Below are positions 44,745-56,164 of a stretch of DNA of 64,000 nt, piece after piece. Origin of the DNA: Raphanus sativus (taxonomy: Eukaryota > Streptophyta > Magnoliopsida > Brassicales > Brassicaceae); contig NC_079511.1 in NCBI RefSeq assembly GCF_000801105.2, forward strand, positions 24,862,638 to 24,926,637, in the 5' to 3' direction. The position numbers and the translations under genes were made by a program. The notes under the pieces were generated by a model. That model was not told the DNA's origin. It did not search any database and saw nothing but the letters and a program-made list of their open reading frames with translations. Position 1 is the first letter of the stretch; every line of letters begins with the position of its first letter.

Positions 44745-44773
<29 letters not shown>
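44745..44773. repeat. (CT)n tract in the leader of the DUF2921 gene
   Basis: A pyrimidine dinucleotide run about 230 bases before the start codon; CT-rich leaders are common in plants. The open frame that crosses it (44670-44993) is in the probable 5' UTR and is not credible as a protein. Confidence 0.85.
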
Positions 44774-44775
<2 letters not shown>

Positions 44776-45000
44776 CTCTCTCGATCTGTGATTGCGAATG
44801 CAAGTTTTTCACCAAATCGAACTTTCCACAGAAACTCATAACCAATCCCCACCATTTCCAGCTTCTTCTTCTTCCGACCCTTAATCAACGTTCCATCTCT
44901 GTCCTAAAATCAACTTGTCGGAACTCGCAAGTTCCTGTCTTTTTTTTTTCTCCCCTTTTACTTTCGACCAAAGACTCCTTCTTCTTCAGTTAATGTCAAA

Positions 45001-48000
45001 ATGAAAACGCTAAATCTCCTTCCTTTGATCTTCTTCTCCTCTCTTTACTCCTCTTCCCAACTAACACTCGCTGCCTTCTCGGAGTTAGGTTACTCAACTG
45101 TCTACTCCGAATCTACACCGGCATCTTCATTCAACAGCGAGTACGAACCCTCACTCTCCCCGAAGATCAGCTACGATCGTCTCACCGACGTACGAAGAAA
45201 CTGCAAATCAGTCTTATCCTCAGCCTCCGACCTAAACATCGATCCAATCTCCAGAGATCTCCGCAAAGCCAAGAAAAGCCTCTCCTTCCGTAACGGCGAC
45301 TGGTCACAACTCCCCGCCGGCGGCGACTCTCCGATCCTCCCCTTCGACAAGACCAACATCACCTCAACAAAGCCTCTGAATCTCGTCTCCTTCCGCATCA
45401 CAGATCTAGATCTCCCGCACCGAACCAAGAGATACGTCGGCGTCAACGGCGTCCTCCTCTTAGCGATCACGGCGTTCGACGACCTAAGAGGAGGAGGAGG
45501 AGGAGGTCGCGAGTTCGAGCTCTGGCCGAGTCATACTCAGCTTAAAATCAATTTCCAAGGGGTTTATGTTGAGAATGATAACGATCAAGAACGTGTCTTG
45601 TGTATGCTCGGCGAGACGATGCTTCCTTCTCGCGATAACAACGAGTCTCCTTCCGATCCGTGGAGATGGGTTAAAGAACACGACACGCCTCCCCTTCTCC
45701 AAGACGATCAGATCAGACTCATTCTCCGTTACCCTAAAACCTTCACATTAACCAAACGGGCGATACAAGGAGATCTCAAGAGCCTTAACGAGAAACCAAA
45801 TCTAAAGTACTTCGACAGAATCAGTATCTCTTCTCAGTTGAGTAAGTCAGTTCAATACAGTTTCCTCGCGGACGAGTTGGTATCAAACGCTTGTGAAAAC
45901 GTTAGTAGTACTATTAGTGGGATTGATGTCTATAAAGGGAAAGGTTTCTGTAACCTTCTTCAAAGAGTTGTTTCTCAGACTCCTCTCACCGTCCTACCTA
46001 ACTGGAAATGCAACGGTACCGATGCGTTCTGCAGGAAGCTAGGTCCGTTCGCGTCTGACGGAGACGTTAATTCCACAGACGGTAGCTTTAGAGACGTGAA
46101 CCTTTATATGCAAAATGTACATTGTCTAGAAGATGACGCTGCTGTGACGAAAGTCTCTGCTGTGTTCCGTGCGGTTCGTCCTAGTGAGAATCTTTACCTC
46201 TCGGGGAGGAGATCAGCGCTTGATAACATGACGGTTACAGCCGAAGGGGTTTGGAAACAGTCGAGCGGGGAGTTGTGTATGGTTGCTTGCAGGCGTGGTG
46301 AAGTAGATTTATGCAATGCTCGTGTGTGTTTGTATATTCCTACAACGTTTTCGATACGGCAGAGGAGTATACTCGTTGGGACGTTCTCTTGTCTCAACAC
46401 CGAGAAGAATCTGACTCCTTCTTTCTCTCCTCTGTCGTTTGAGAAGCTTGTTGAGCCTATGGATATGCAGAACTACTTCCAGTCTTCTTCTTCTCAGCAT
46501 CCGTTTTATCGCTACTCGAAAACTGATGAAGCTGGGGGTATTCTCGAGAGGAACCAGGAGTTCTCTTTCGGAACGATAATCAAGAAGTCGGTGATGAAGT
46601 TCCCCAAGCTGGAAGACTCTGAGGATTCTCTTTCCAGCTTGTCTCTTCTAGCTGAGGATTTGACTTTCCACACACCTGCTTTCACCGAGAAGAAGACGTC
46701 AGTGACCAACTTGGGGATGGATGTTCTTTCGCTCGGTCCTTTGTTCGGTCTCTTCTGGCGTTCTTCTAATGAATCCATTGAGGAACAGAGTGGTAGTAGT
46801 GTTCCTTACAAGACAAAAGATCAGTACACTGAGAAGCAGCTTCTTCTGAATGTTTCAGCTCAAATCTCACTAACGGGGGAAAGTTTTGGTAACGTTTCTA
46901 AGATCTACTTGGAAGGTCTCTACGACGAGCATACGGGAAGAATGTATCTAGTGGGATGCAGAGACGTGAGAGCCTCGTGGGAAGTCTTGTCAGCGAGCGG
47001 CGATCTTGAATCCGGGCTAGATTGTTTGGTAGACGTTGTGGTTTCTTACCCTCCCATCAAGGCAAGATGGTTAGCTGATCCAACGGCTAAGGTTTCCATA
47101 TCCAGCAAAAGACCTGACGATGATCCTCTCTATTTCAAACCGTTGAAGCTCAAGACAACACCTATCTTTTACAGAAGACAGCGTGAGGACATTCTCTCAC
47201 GCGCTGGCGTTGAAGGGATCCTCAGAGTTCTCACTTTGACCTTCTCTATTGGTTGCATTGCTAGCCAGCTGTTTTACGTTAGAACGAATGTAGATTCGGT
47301 TCCTTTCGTTTCGCTTGTGATGCTTGGAGTTCAAGCTCTTGGTTACAGCTTGCCGTTGATCACTGGCGCAGAAGCTCTGTTTAAAAGGAAAGCAGCTTCA
47401 CCAACGGCTTATGAAACACCTTCTTATGATCTACAGAAGAGTCAGTGGTTTAATGTGATTGATTACACTGTGAAGCTTCTCGTGATGGTTTGCTTTCTAC
47501 TAACTCTAAGGCTTTGTCAGAAAGTGTGGAAGTCACGTGTCAGATTAGTCACTAGAACAACACCTCAAGAACCGCATAAAGTTCCTAGTGATCGCCGTGT
47601 GCTTCTCGTTTCATTGTTCTTACACGCGCTAGGTTACATACTTGCTTTGGTTCTTCATCCAGCGAGGACAGAGAGGTTTACTCAAGTGTATGGAGCTGCT
47701 GTTGGTACAAACTGGTGGCAAACAGAAACAGAGGAGTACATTGGTTTGGTTCAAGACTTCTTCTTGCTCCCTCAGGTTATTGCTAACTTTGTCTGGCAGA
47801 TTGATTCAAAGCAGCAGCCGCTAAGGAAGCTGTATTACTTGGGGATCACGCTAGTGAGGCTTTTCCCTCACGTCTATGACTACCTCGTTGGCTCTGTTCC
47901 TGACCCTTACTTCATTGGAGAGGAACACGAGTTTGTTAATCCGAATCTCGATTTCTTCTCCAAGTTTGGGGATGTAGCTATACCGGTTACCGCGGTTCTG

Positions 48001-48180
48001 CTTGCGGTTATTGTGTTTGTTCAGCAGAGATGGGACTATGACAAGCTTTCTCAAGCTTTAAGCTTTGGTCGGTTTAGGATTCTACCTTCTCGCTCTGTTA
48101 AGTACGAGAGAGTTATGTCTGAATCAGAGATGGTTTCTGGAGTTTGTGCCAATGGAAACCACAGTGATAATGAAGAATGA
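45001..48180 (+). CDS. DUF2921 multi-pass membrane protein
   Basis: A single-exon gene of 1059 residues, the ortholog of Arabidopsis At1g52780. Databases list that gene as DUF2921, with the misleading tag 'PII uridylyltransferase'. A signal peptide (about residues 1-24, 'LPLIFFSSLYSSS') leads a large extracytoplasmic region with paired cysteines and several N-glycosylation sequons. The C-terminal third holds about six hydrophobic segments (near residues 740-760, 769-789, 817-840, 866-886, 918-935 and 991-1010), followed by a short acidic tail. This layout suggests a membrane protein of the secretory system. The biochemical role is unknown to me, and no nucleotidyltransferase motif is visible. 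The start is the first ATG after a pyrimidine-rich leader. Intact. Confidence 0.95.
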   Translation: MKTLNLLPLIFFSSLYSSSQLTLAAFSELGYSTVYSESTPASSFNSEYEPSLSPKISYDRLTDVRRNCKSVLSSASDLNIDPISRDLRKAKKSLSFRNGDWSQLPAGGDSPILPFDKTNITSTKPLNLVSFRITDLDLPHRTKRYVGVNGVLLLAITAFDDLRGGGGGGREFELWPSHTQLKINFQGVYVENDNDQERVLCMLGETMLPSRDNNESPSDPWRWVKEHDTPPLLQDDQIRLILRYPKTFTLTKRAIQGDLKSLNEKPNLKYFDRISISSQLSKSVQYSFLADELVSNACENVSSTISGIDVYKGKGFCNLLQRVVSQTPLTVLPNWKCNGTDAFCRKLGPFASDGDVNSTDGSFRDVNLYMQNVHCLEDDAAVTKVSAVFRAVRPSENLYLSGRRSALDNMTVTAEGVWKQSSGELCMVACRRGEVDLCNARVCLYIPTTFSIRQRSILVGTFSCLNTEKNLTPSFSPLSFEKLVEPMDMQNYFQSSSSQHPFYRYSKTDEAGGILERNQEFSFGTIIKKSVMKFPKLEDSEDSLSSLSLLAEDLTFHTPAFTEKKTSVTNLGMDVLSLGPLFGLFWRSSNESIEEQSGSSVPYKTKDQYTEKQLLLNVSAQISLTGESFGNVSKIYLEGLYDEHTGRMYLVGCRDVRASWEVLSASGDLESGLDCLVDVVVSYPPIKARWLADPTAKVSISSKRPDDDPLYFKPLKLKTTPIFYRRQREDILSRAGVEGILRVLTLTFSIGCIASQLFYVRTNVDSVPFVSLVMLGVQALGYSLPLITGAEALFKRKAASPTAYETPSYDLQKSQWFNVIDYTVKLLVMVCFLLTLRLCQKVWKSRVRLVTRTTPQEPHKVPSDRRVLLVSLFLHALGYILALVLHPARTERFTQVYGAAVGTNWWQTETEEYIGLVQDFFLLPQVIANFVWQIDSKQQPLRKLYYLGITLVRLFPHVYDYLVGSVPDPYFIGEEHEFVNPNLDFFSKFGDVAIPVTAVLLAVIVFVQQRWDYDKLSQALSFGRFRILPSRSVKYERVMSESEMVSGVCANGNHSDNEE

Positions 48181-48237
48181 TTTGTTTCTTGATGTTGTTG
48201 TGCTAATATTAATGTCTTGATACCACGTAACTATATA

Positions 48238-48475
48238 CTCTCTCCGTTTCAAAATATAAGATGTTTGAAAGGAGTTTTGTTGTTTCAATATGTAAATGTT
48301 TTCATATTTTTACACAATTTTAACTTTACTAGAAACCATGTTATTAATTTTATTATATAGTCTATTTTGCAATTACTTAAGTGTTTTGAATTCATAGTTG
48401 TAAAGATATTTTAAAAATAAAAGGAACTTTTTAATATGGGTGTTTTATATGCAATTATATTTTGGAACGGGGGAG
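48238..48475. mobile_element. Stowaway-type MITE
   Basis: The left end reads 'ctctctccgtttcaaaatat' and the right end, inverted, 'ctcccccgttccaaaatata'. Both match the CTCCCTCCGTTTC ends of Stowaway (Tc1/mariner) MITEs. It is flanked by TA (48236-48237 and 48476-48477), the expected 2-bp target duplication. About 238 bp, non-coding, lying just after the DUF2921 gene, possibly in its 3' UTR. Confidence 0.85.
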
Positions 48476-48572
48476 TATATGTTTTTACCTGAGTAAAATT
48501 ACACTTATTTTTCTCTTATTATTATTGCATTTCACATATATGAAGCTTTAGATAGTTGGATGCATAAGTGAT

Positions 48573-48843
48573 TCATATACCACAATAGGCTTTGATAGGA
48601 CATTCTGATTTGTAACCTACGTCCGTACGGTAAAACCGAAGTAGACCAATATGATCAAACGGCTTATACTTTAGAGGATGCTGATGATCAATTAGCTCTT
48701 CTGGTACTTGAAGTGTTCCATTGTTGAATGAAAACATTCCAATAGAGTATCTGTCTGTGTCACCGCTCACTAGAACTTGGTGTCTTGGAGACCAAACCCT
48801 ATCATTGCTCCATGCCTAAAGGGTATATTCACTTAAGTTAGTT

Positions 48844-48894
<51 letters not shown>

Positions 48895-49880
48895 TGTATG
48901 TACTATTAAGAATTTGTATTTTAACTTTACCATCAAGGCATCGCCAGCAACGATCATGAAGAGTGAAGGTGATGATAGATTTATATTGATTCTCTCTCCT
49001 TCTCTAGTTTCCATTTCAAGACCATTGACTTGGTTCTGGTGAAGTATGGTTGTGAAACTCTTGTCTGTATGTGTGACAAACCCTAAGTTGGGGTTATTGT
49101 TGTTCGGTGCACTATTTTTCAGCACACGGAGAAGGTAAGTGGTTGATTCAATGTATGGTTTGTAGTGTTTCTCGACGTTATAGCTTTCAAAAACCATCCG
49201 AGTCACCATTTGATCAAGCTTGGCTGCAAACTCCGCATACTTGTGCACACATTCACTAGCACAAACCAATCAAGTTAAGTTGAAGTTTATAAAAAAATCA
49301 ATACACCTTCCGTTTTTAAATTAATTAAACTAAAATTTTGTTAAGAAATAAATGTCATAAATTAATTAGACTAATAAAAATAAAAATAAAACTATAAATT
49401 TTTTATAGTCAAATAGATATAAAATTAAACATTTAATATACTTTTAAAATTTATGTAAAACAACTTTACACACATAAAAGGTAGGGAGAACTTGATTCGA
49501 TCTTTCCATACATACCTAAAGTGTTCGTTTCCTTGTGGCCACATCAAACCGGTGAAGCTTCTGGTTGCTTCTAAAGAAGTGGCATTATCAATGCCAAGAC
49601 TTTCATGAAGAGGAAGAGCTGGAATCTGACCAACGTAGCCATTTAAAGGCTTATCGTATTTGTTCTTCATTTTGGTTTGTGTCGGAAGATCAAACAACTC
49701 GACCAAAGAACCAAATACTTGGTCAAGAAGACCTAAAGGAGTCTTGTCTTGAAGATCTATGATGAAACATCCATATTCTTCAAGTGCTTGTCTTATGTTC
49801 TTGCTTGTTGATTCCCAATACTTTGTGCCCGGTTTCAAATCTTCGCTTGAGAAATCTAAGGTAGGGATCTTAGAAGACAT
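48573..49880 (-). CDS. AOP-like 2-oxoglutarate/Fe(II) dioxygenase, cluster gene 1
   Basis: Minus-strand exons 49880-49516, 49255-48931 and 48815-48573 join in frame to 310 residues. The protein has the N-terminal DIOX_N region ('KIPTLDFSSEDLKPG', 'ALEEYGCFIID', 'LFDLPTQTK', 'GYVGQIPALPLHESLGID') and the jelly-roll core with the iron ligands H-T-D in 'FVTHTDKSF' and the distal His in 'SPRHQV'. The 2OG-binding R-x-S is in 'DRYSIG'. These soluble enzymes oxidise small molecules using 2-oxoglutarate and oxygen. The sequence belongs to the AOP-like group of At1g52790-At1g52820; the substrate is unknown. It is the only cluster member on the minus strand. All key residues are present. Confidence 0.92.
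48846..48891. repeat. (TA)n microsatellite in intron 2 of cluster gene 1
   Basis: A pure TA run of about 23 repeats inside the intron between exons 2 and 3 of the minus-strand dioxygenase gene. Confidence 0.9.
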
Positions 49881-49938
49881 TATAATTGTTATATTTTTCA
49901 GGATTTAGGTGTGTTTTCTCATGGATCATATCTTATTA

Positions 49939-49956
49939 ATATATATAATGTCAAAA
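49939..49956 (-). promoter_or_regulatory. Probable TATA box of dioxygenase cluster gene 1
   Basis: The minus strand reads 'cattatatatattaataag' about 60-75 bases before the start codon at 49880. Assigned by position and composition. Confidence 0.4.
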
Positions 49957-49959
49957 AAA

Positions 49960-51295
49960 CTGTATTTGGAATATCCTCTAAGATGAAAATGGATTTTGGC
50001 TGTTCATTACAAGACAAATATTGAAGGGATCTTACTTCTTAGTTTTCAATTATTCGTTTTAGAGTATAAACAAAACATCACTATATTGATATAGTATTAG
50101 TCAGCGGAACCTATGGACCACATAGTTAGTCACCAAAATCCGTCATTGGACTAGAGCTAGGCATTTTATCCGTTAAATTTGATTTAATTTATTATTCATT
50201 TCGATTTGATTTGAAAAATTTGGATAAGTAAATCTCTGAAACAAAGCAAATATTAAAAATCATCTTCTGTTAAAAGTAAAAAAAATCACAAATACTAAAA
50301 AATTAAAGGTGGATATCTAATCTGCTACAAATTATATACTGATAGATGTATATATATAATTAATAGAGTGTCAAATGTAAAATCTTATATAATTAATATT
50401 TTAACATATAATTTTATTTATAATATTACTTATAAATATAAAATTAAGAAAAATATAAAAATTTTATAGAAATTTTTGTAAAAATATTTTTTTATAAAAC
50501 ACATAATTTCATTAATTTTTAGTTTATCTTTCATATTATGTAAAAAATTATATAATGTTTAGTAGATTTATTTATATTAAATAAAGTGGATAAGATATAC
50601 ATAAATAACCGTGAATATTGGCAAATATCCATAAATTTCTGAATATCTAAAAACTGAATATCTATATTTTTCGAGTATTTTTTGAAACAAAACAAATAAA
50701 TAATTAGATATCCGTAAAGTACAATGTAAATCATAAATATTAAAAAAATGTATTATTCGATCTGTCCTCACCCTTACGTTGGACCACGTTATATATTAAT
50801 ATCCACTAGTCATCATACTTGGGGGACCACATTACCACATTATAAAATATAATATCCAATTCTATTTTGGTTTGATTTCGGTTCACATTTTCCAAAATTT
50901 CGGTTTTAGTTATAGAATGGAACAATTTGGTTAGGTTTGGTTTAATGTTAGATTTGCGTTTTGTTAGATTTGTGTTTTCATCAAAGGCGTTCATTTTTAT
51001 TTAAGAAAATTAAACTAAGGTTCGACTTTTTGGTATACTTTTACCTTTATGTTTATGATTTGTTTGGGGGTGTAGTTCTAATTTTCGAATAAAGAAAAAA
51101 GATTTACCACTATATTTATCCATATTAAAATTCAATTCGGTTTTCGGTTAGATTTTGTTCCAGTTTTTGGTTCGGTTTATTTAATCAGGACTGGACCCCC
51201 TAATTATATAAAATATGACTTTTTACAACTAAAAAAGTCATATGATTATCTGTTAATAAATTGTCAAGAAATTATATAGGTTTTTTTTTGTAACT
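49960..51295. other. AT-rich intergenic region between divergent dioxygenase genes
   Basis: No gene. Phrases such as 'atccgttaaatttgatttaattt', 'gaaaaatttggataagtaa' and 'atattcgatctgtcc' (about 50170-50770) reappear in the intergenic DNA at about 54230-54900. This shows a shared, partly eroded repeat on either side of cluster gene 2. Confidence 0.5.
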
Positions 51296-51300
51296 GAAAT

Positions 51301-51307
51301 TATATAA
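51301..51307 (+). promoter_or_regulatory. Probable TATA box of dioxygenase cluster gene 2
   Basis: 'tatataa' lies 51-57 bases before the chosen start codon at 51358. Confidence 0.45.
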
Positions 51308-51357
51308 GTTGGTGCTGACAAAATCAAGAAAGATCACATTTGAAACATAGCATCCAA

Positions 51358-53142
51358 ATGGAATCATCCGTGAAGTCTACTTCTAAAGTTCCAGTTCTTG
51401 ATCTCACGAGCGGACAGGACTTGAACCCAGACACGTCCACGTGGCGTTCCATTTCTAGAGAAGCCTGTGAAGCCTTGGAGGAATACGGCTGTTTCGTGGC
51501 TTTGTACGACGGAGTAACGCAGAAGCTAGATGATTCAATCTTCGCCGCTGCTGAGGAACTGTTCGATCTCCCGACGGAGACAAAGAGGAAGAACGTGAAC
51601 GAGAAGCCGTACCATGGCTACGTAGGTCAAATGCCTGTAATCCCTCTTCATGAAGGTCTTGGCATTGACTATGTTACAAACAAAGAAGAGGCTCAAAGAT
51701 TCACTCATCTCATGTGGCCTCAAGGAAACCATCAATTTTGGTATGTTTAGAGCTTGATTGTTTAATTAAATATACGAGCATACGGTTAATGGTTTGATTT
51801 TGGCAAGACCAACCCTGAAATTTTAGAGACGAAATTTTGGAAAACAGGACATAAAACAAATTGTAAACAATTTAAAAGACTATCTATCCATATTGATTTT
51901 TAAATATTTAGTAGTAGTACAAAGTTAATATTTCACTTTGCTTTATCCAACTCTGTGTCTTGGTTTACATTGTCTTCCACTCTAGTTTAGTGTTTAGGTT
52001 ATGTTTCCTTCAAATTAATTTTGAATACTTTATTTATATTATTGTTTTGTTTTTTAAACTCAACTCAATAGGTTTGAAGCAGAACCATTCTTATATTTGC
52101 TTGAACTTAAAACTTTGTAGCGAAACCGCTCACGGTTTCTCTAACGCGGTTGCCGAATTAGACCGACTAGTGGTGAGGATGATATTTGAGAACTACGGTG
52201 TGGAGAAACACTATGATTCACATGTAGGGTCAAAGACTTACTTACTCAAATTCCTCAAGTACTTGGCTCCACCAGAGTCTATCTCGATGCCAGCTTTTCC
52301 TCAGCACACAGACAAGACCTTCTTATCAATACTTCACCAAAACGGTGTCAATGGTTTGGAGGTGAAATCGAAGGACGGTGAATGGATTTCTCTTCAACTC
52401 TCACCCAAGTCGTACGTTGTCATGGCTGGTGACATCTCTATGGTAACTGAAATAAATTCGATTTAAAACTCCGATTGTTCTAGGAAATTTCTGTGTTTAC
52501 GGTTGCATGAGATTGTTTTGAAAAAAAAGAATTGAAAATAGAAAGCATATTTTTGTAAGTATAAAATATTGAAGTTTTTCATATTAAGTTTTACAAAAAA
52601 GTACACAAAAGCCAAAGGCAAACTTAATGTTCTCCTTGCGTTTTCGTTTGTAATTAACAAAAGAGTTTTGCTTAAGTACTTAAAATTGTTATTTGTTGAG
52701 TTTCATCTTTGACCAACGAATTTTAATTTAAGAAAGAAATACATATCTATATAGATATAACGTAGATTAACAACCAAACGAGTCCAAACAGCTCAAAACA
52801 GTCATTTACTTTATAGCTTAGTCAGTATTATGATAGAAACCCATGAACATTCATAATTGTTGATATGGTTAGGGCTGGAGCAATGACAGGATACGTTCTT
52901 GTGAGCATAGAGTAACAATGGAAGGAGACAAGACAAGGTACACTTTAGGTCTTTTCTCTTTTATCAAGGGATTGGTTTCGGTCCCTGAGGAGATTGTGGA
53001 CGACGAACATCCTCTCATGTACAAGCCTTTCGATAACATCGCTCTCATAAACTTCTATGCAACCAAAGAAGGCCGTGAAGCGACGTCAACTCTCAAAGCA
53101 TATTGCGGTATCGAAAAAGCATCTTTACAGTCAGACGATTGA
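51358..53142 (+). CDS. AOP-like 2-oxoglutarate/Fe(II) dioxygenase, cluster gene 2
   Basis: Exons 51358-51740, 52121-52442 and 52873-53142 give 324 residues in frame, with the same phases as the neighbouring paralogs. Landmarks are 'VPVLDLTSGQDL', 'ALEEYGCFVALYDG', 'ELFDLPTETK', 'GYVGQMPVIPLHEGLGID', iron ligands H-T-D in 'PQHTDKTF' and His in 'CEHRV', and the cosubstrate motif in 'TRYTLG' (R-x-T instead of the usual R-x-S, a mild substitution). The start at 51358 was preferred to an ATG at 51340, which is closer to the TATA box; both are in frame. A soluble oxidase of unknown substrate, and apparently intact. Confidence 0.92.
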
Positions 53143-53625
53143 TCAAGTTGCCAATGTTTTTTTATAAATGAAAACGGCATCTTATTGGTTCCCTCTCTCT
53201 TCTCTACTATAATATGTTCAGACATCCATATTCTTCTAGTGCGTGTTGAATATTTTTCATGTTGATTTTCATTTCTGTGTGCCAGGTTTCGAATTTTATT
53301 TCGTTGGGAGACCTTTTAATTTCATGTATTCAATATGGTTCTTATATATCATATCTTATGTGTATATAAATCTGGGATTAGCGAGAATGGAAAATTATTC
53401 GAGATGTAAATAGGTTTGGTAGACAAAGTTTCAAAGGAATATGTGGATCAATCAGTTTCAAAAAAAAAAAATGTGGATCAATGAGCCCTTTAGAGTAATA
53501 ACAAAACATTATACTAGTCTTATTAATTATTCAAAATCATTGGACTATACACATAATTTTTTCTGAAATTAAACTTCTATATATCTCAAGTTGAAAGGTC
53601 CCAAAATATATCAAAGAAACAACCA

Positions 53626-55462
53626 TAATGGAATCAATCTTGAATGCTAAGGTCCCAGTTCTTTATCTCAGAAGCCAAAACCTAAAACTAAAGATGTATG
53701 TAGAGCTTCGGACGAATACGGTTGCTTGGTGAAACTGTTTGGTCTACCAACGGAGACAAATGATTGATTGATGTACCGAGAACCGTATCATGGCAACACT
53801 AGTTAGATGCATCATGCACGTGTTCCCTCTTTTAGAAGGTCTTGCAGTTGACTATGTTACGAACAAAGAAGATGCTCAGAGCACAGTGAATCATAGTTTT
53901 CTCTGCTCAGGTTTCTCGACTTAGGCCACCAGCATTGTCTAGAAATCTTTAATATTTTCACAATAAAATATTCTTAACTAATGAATTATTGACAAATGTT
54001 ATGAGAATGTCTATTAAAAATTAGCAAATTGGGTTAAAGAATAGTGTCTTACCTGTCTCTATATTCCTATTTCTTATATATTTTAACTATTTTTTTTGTA
54101 AATTCTTTTACAAACTTACCAGTAAAGCTGCCTTTAATTCCAAATATCTACTTCCAAACTAGCTCTTCGTGAGAACACTGATAAAACTTTCTTTTCGCTA
54201 CCTCAGTATAACTTCTATATCTAGGACTCGACATTTTATCAGTTAATTTGATTCAATTCGTTCTTCGTTTTGATTTGATTCGAAAAAAATCTGAATATCT
54301 GTAAGTCTTCGAAGCAAAACCAATACTAAAAAATCAATATCCGTTAAAAACAAAGTAAATCACAAATACTAAAAAAATTAGAGACGAATATCCAGTTCGC
54401 TCCGATTTTTATACAAATATATGTATATCTGTAATTAAATATAGAAATTTAAATGTATAATATTACATAATTATTATTTAACATATAATTTATTAAATTT
54501 ATTTTAAAAGTTACTTATAAAATATTAAACTAAAAATGAATATTATTTTTTATACAAAACTACATTTTTCTACAAACATTTGTTTTATAAGAAAAATTAT
54601 TAATTTTAAAATTAAGAAAACATATAATTTCATTAGTTTTTACTTTATATATTTATTATGTGGAAGATATTTCTAAAATATAAATTGGTATTATTTTTAA
54701 AAATTACTTGTATTGAACAAATTGGATGAATTATCCGTAAATATCCGTGAATATCAGTAAATATATAAAAAAATCGGATATCTTGAAAATCGAATATTCG
54801 TATTTTTGTGAAACAAAAAAAAGCAAAAAAAAATCAGATATCCGTGAAGTACAAAAAATTCATAAATACTGAAAAATATACTACTATTCGATCTGTGCCC
54901 AAATCTATTTAGAACGGATGCGAGAAAACAGTGCAGAGATTCATAAAGTAAACGACACAAAAATTTTAATGTGGTTACATTTACAAGTTAAAAAAGGGAG
55001 ATTTTATCATTGGAAGTTGAAGGTATTTGAGATTCCCGGCTAACTAATACCTATACCAGATTATAAGCATATTGATATGCATGGTTTAGAAGTTAAACTA
55101 AAGAACGGTAAATGGATTTCGCTGAAAATCGCATCCAATTATGTTGTCATGGCCGGTGACATCTCCTAATTGATTTTAAGATGAAAACCCACGTACCTTC
55201 CTAATATTTAACAACGAACTTTGGATTTGTTTATTTAAAAAATCACGTAGATTTATCTAGGGTTGGAGCAATGACGATATACATTCTTGTGAACATAGAC
55301 TGACAATGGCTGGTGAGAAGACATGTACAATAGAAGTTAGCCTTTTTCCGTTCGTCACGGGCACGGTTTCGTCTCCTGAAGAAATGAACATCCTCATATT
55401 TATAAGCCATTCGAGAGCACAGCTCTCATAAAATTCTACGAGGCCACAAAATATGAGAAATA
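53626..55462 (+). pseudogene. AOP-like dioxygenase pseudogene, closest to cluster gene 2
   Basis: Remnants appear in the normal exon order. Exon 1 (about 53626-53880) retains 'KVPVL', 'DEYGCLVKLFGLPTETND' and 'LEGLAVDYVTNKEDAQ', with deletions and stops. Part of exon 2 (about 55070-55170) encodes 'MHGLEVKLKNGKWISLKIAS' and 'NYVVMAGDIS'; the H-x-D region is gone. Exon 3 (about 55258-55462) contains 'GWSNDDIHSCEHRLTMAGEK' and 'SPEEMNI'. A foldback MITE interrupts exon 3 at 55463, just before the normal C-terminus. Between exons 1 and 2 lies about 1.1 kb of AT-rich repeat also seen at 50.2-50.8 kb. Confidence 0.85.
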
Positions 55463-56164
55463 CTTGGGTTCACCCCAATAGTGAACATTTAGTTTCACCC
55501 AACCAATAAGATTTCTTTATTTTATATTTAATATCTTTTAAAAAAAGAAACAAAATATTGTCAAGTTTTATTATGTTTTTAAAATAAAAAATAGAAAATA
55601 TTATTAGTCGCAAAAAAAAATTTATATTTAAAATACCGTCAACAAAACACTGAACCTTAAGCCTTAAATCATAAACTTTAAATCCTTTGTAAACTCTAAA
55701 CCCTTGAATAAATCTTAAATCTTTGGATTTTTTTTTTAAATATTTTTAACACAGTCAACAAAACACTAAACCCTAAACCCTAAATACTAAACCCTAAATC
55801 CTAAATCCTAAATACTAAACCCTAAACCTTTGGATAAACCTTAAACCTGTGGATAAATCCTAAACTCTATGATTTAGAATTTATTCAAGTGTTTGGGATT
55901 TACCTAAAGGTTTGAGATTTACCCAAGAATTTAGAGTTTAGAATTTAGAGTTTAAGATTTAGTGTTTAGCTGACGGTATTAATTTTTTTTTAAATGTGTT
56001 TTTGTTTGAAATTAATATTATTTTTTATTTATTTTATTTTTTAGTTTAAAAAGATAATATAACTTGACAATATTTTATTTCCTTTTTGAAAAATACTGAA
56101 TATGAAATAACGAAATTCTATTGGTTGGGTGAACCTAAAGGTTCACTCTAGGGGTGAACCCAAG
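55463..56164. mobile_element. Foldback MITE with about 70-bp terminal inverted repeats and telomere-like core
   Basis: The left end 'cttgggttcaccccaatagt' and the inverted right end 'cttgggttcacccctagagt' remain alignable for about 70 bp ('ttcacccaaccaata' is shared). Inside is a second inverted arm beginning 'ataccgtcaacaaaacac' / 'aataccgtcagctaaacac'. The core carries degenerate CCCTAAA words (about 55750-55830) and, inverted, TTTAGGG-like words (about 55890-55975). No clear target duplication and no coding capacity. A fragment of the same family lies at 300-677. Confidence 0.85.

Noticed and set aside
44670..44993. 107-residue frame before the DUF2921 gene
   Set aside because: Lies in the pyrimidine-rich leader and contains the (CT)n tract; best read as 5' UTR.
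45001..48180. Annotation of the DUF2921 gene as a PII uridylyltransferase
   Set aside because: I see no nucleotidyltransferase or ACT motif; the layout is a secreted or lumenal domain plus about six membrane segments.
55740..55980. Interstitial telomere
   Set aside because: The CCCTAAA-like words are degenerate and arranged as two opposed arms inside a foldback element with its own terminal repeats.
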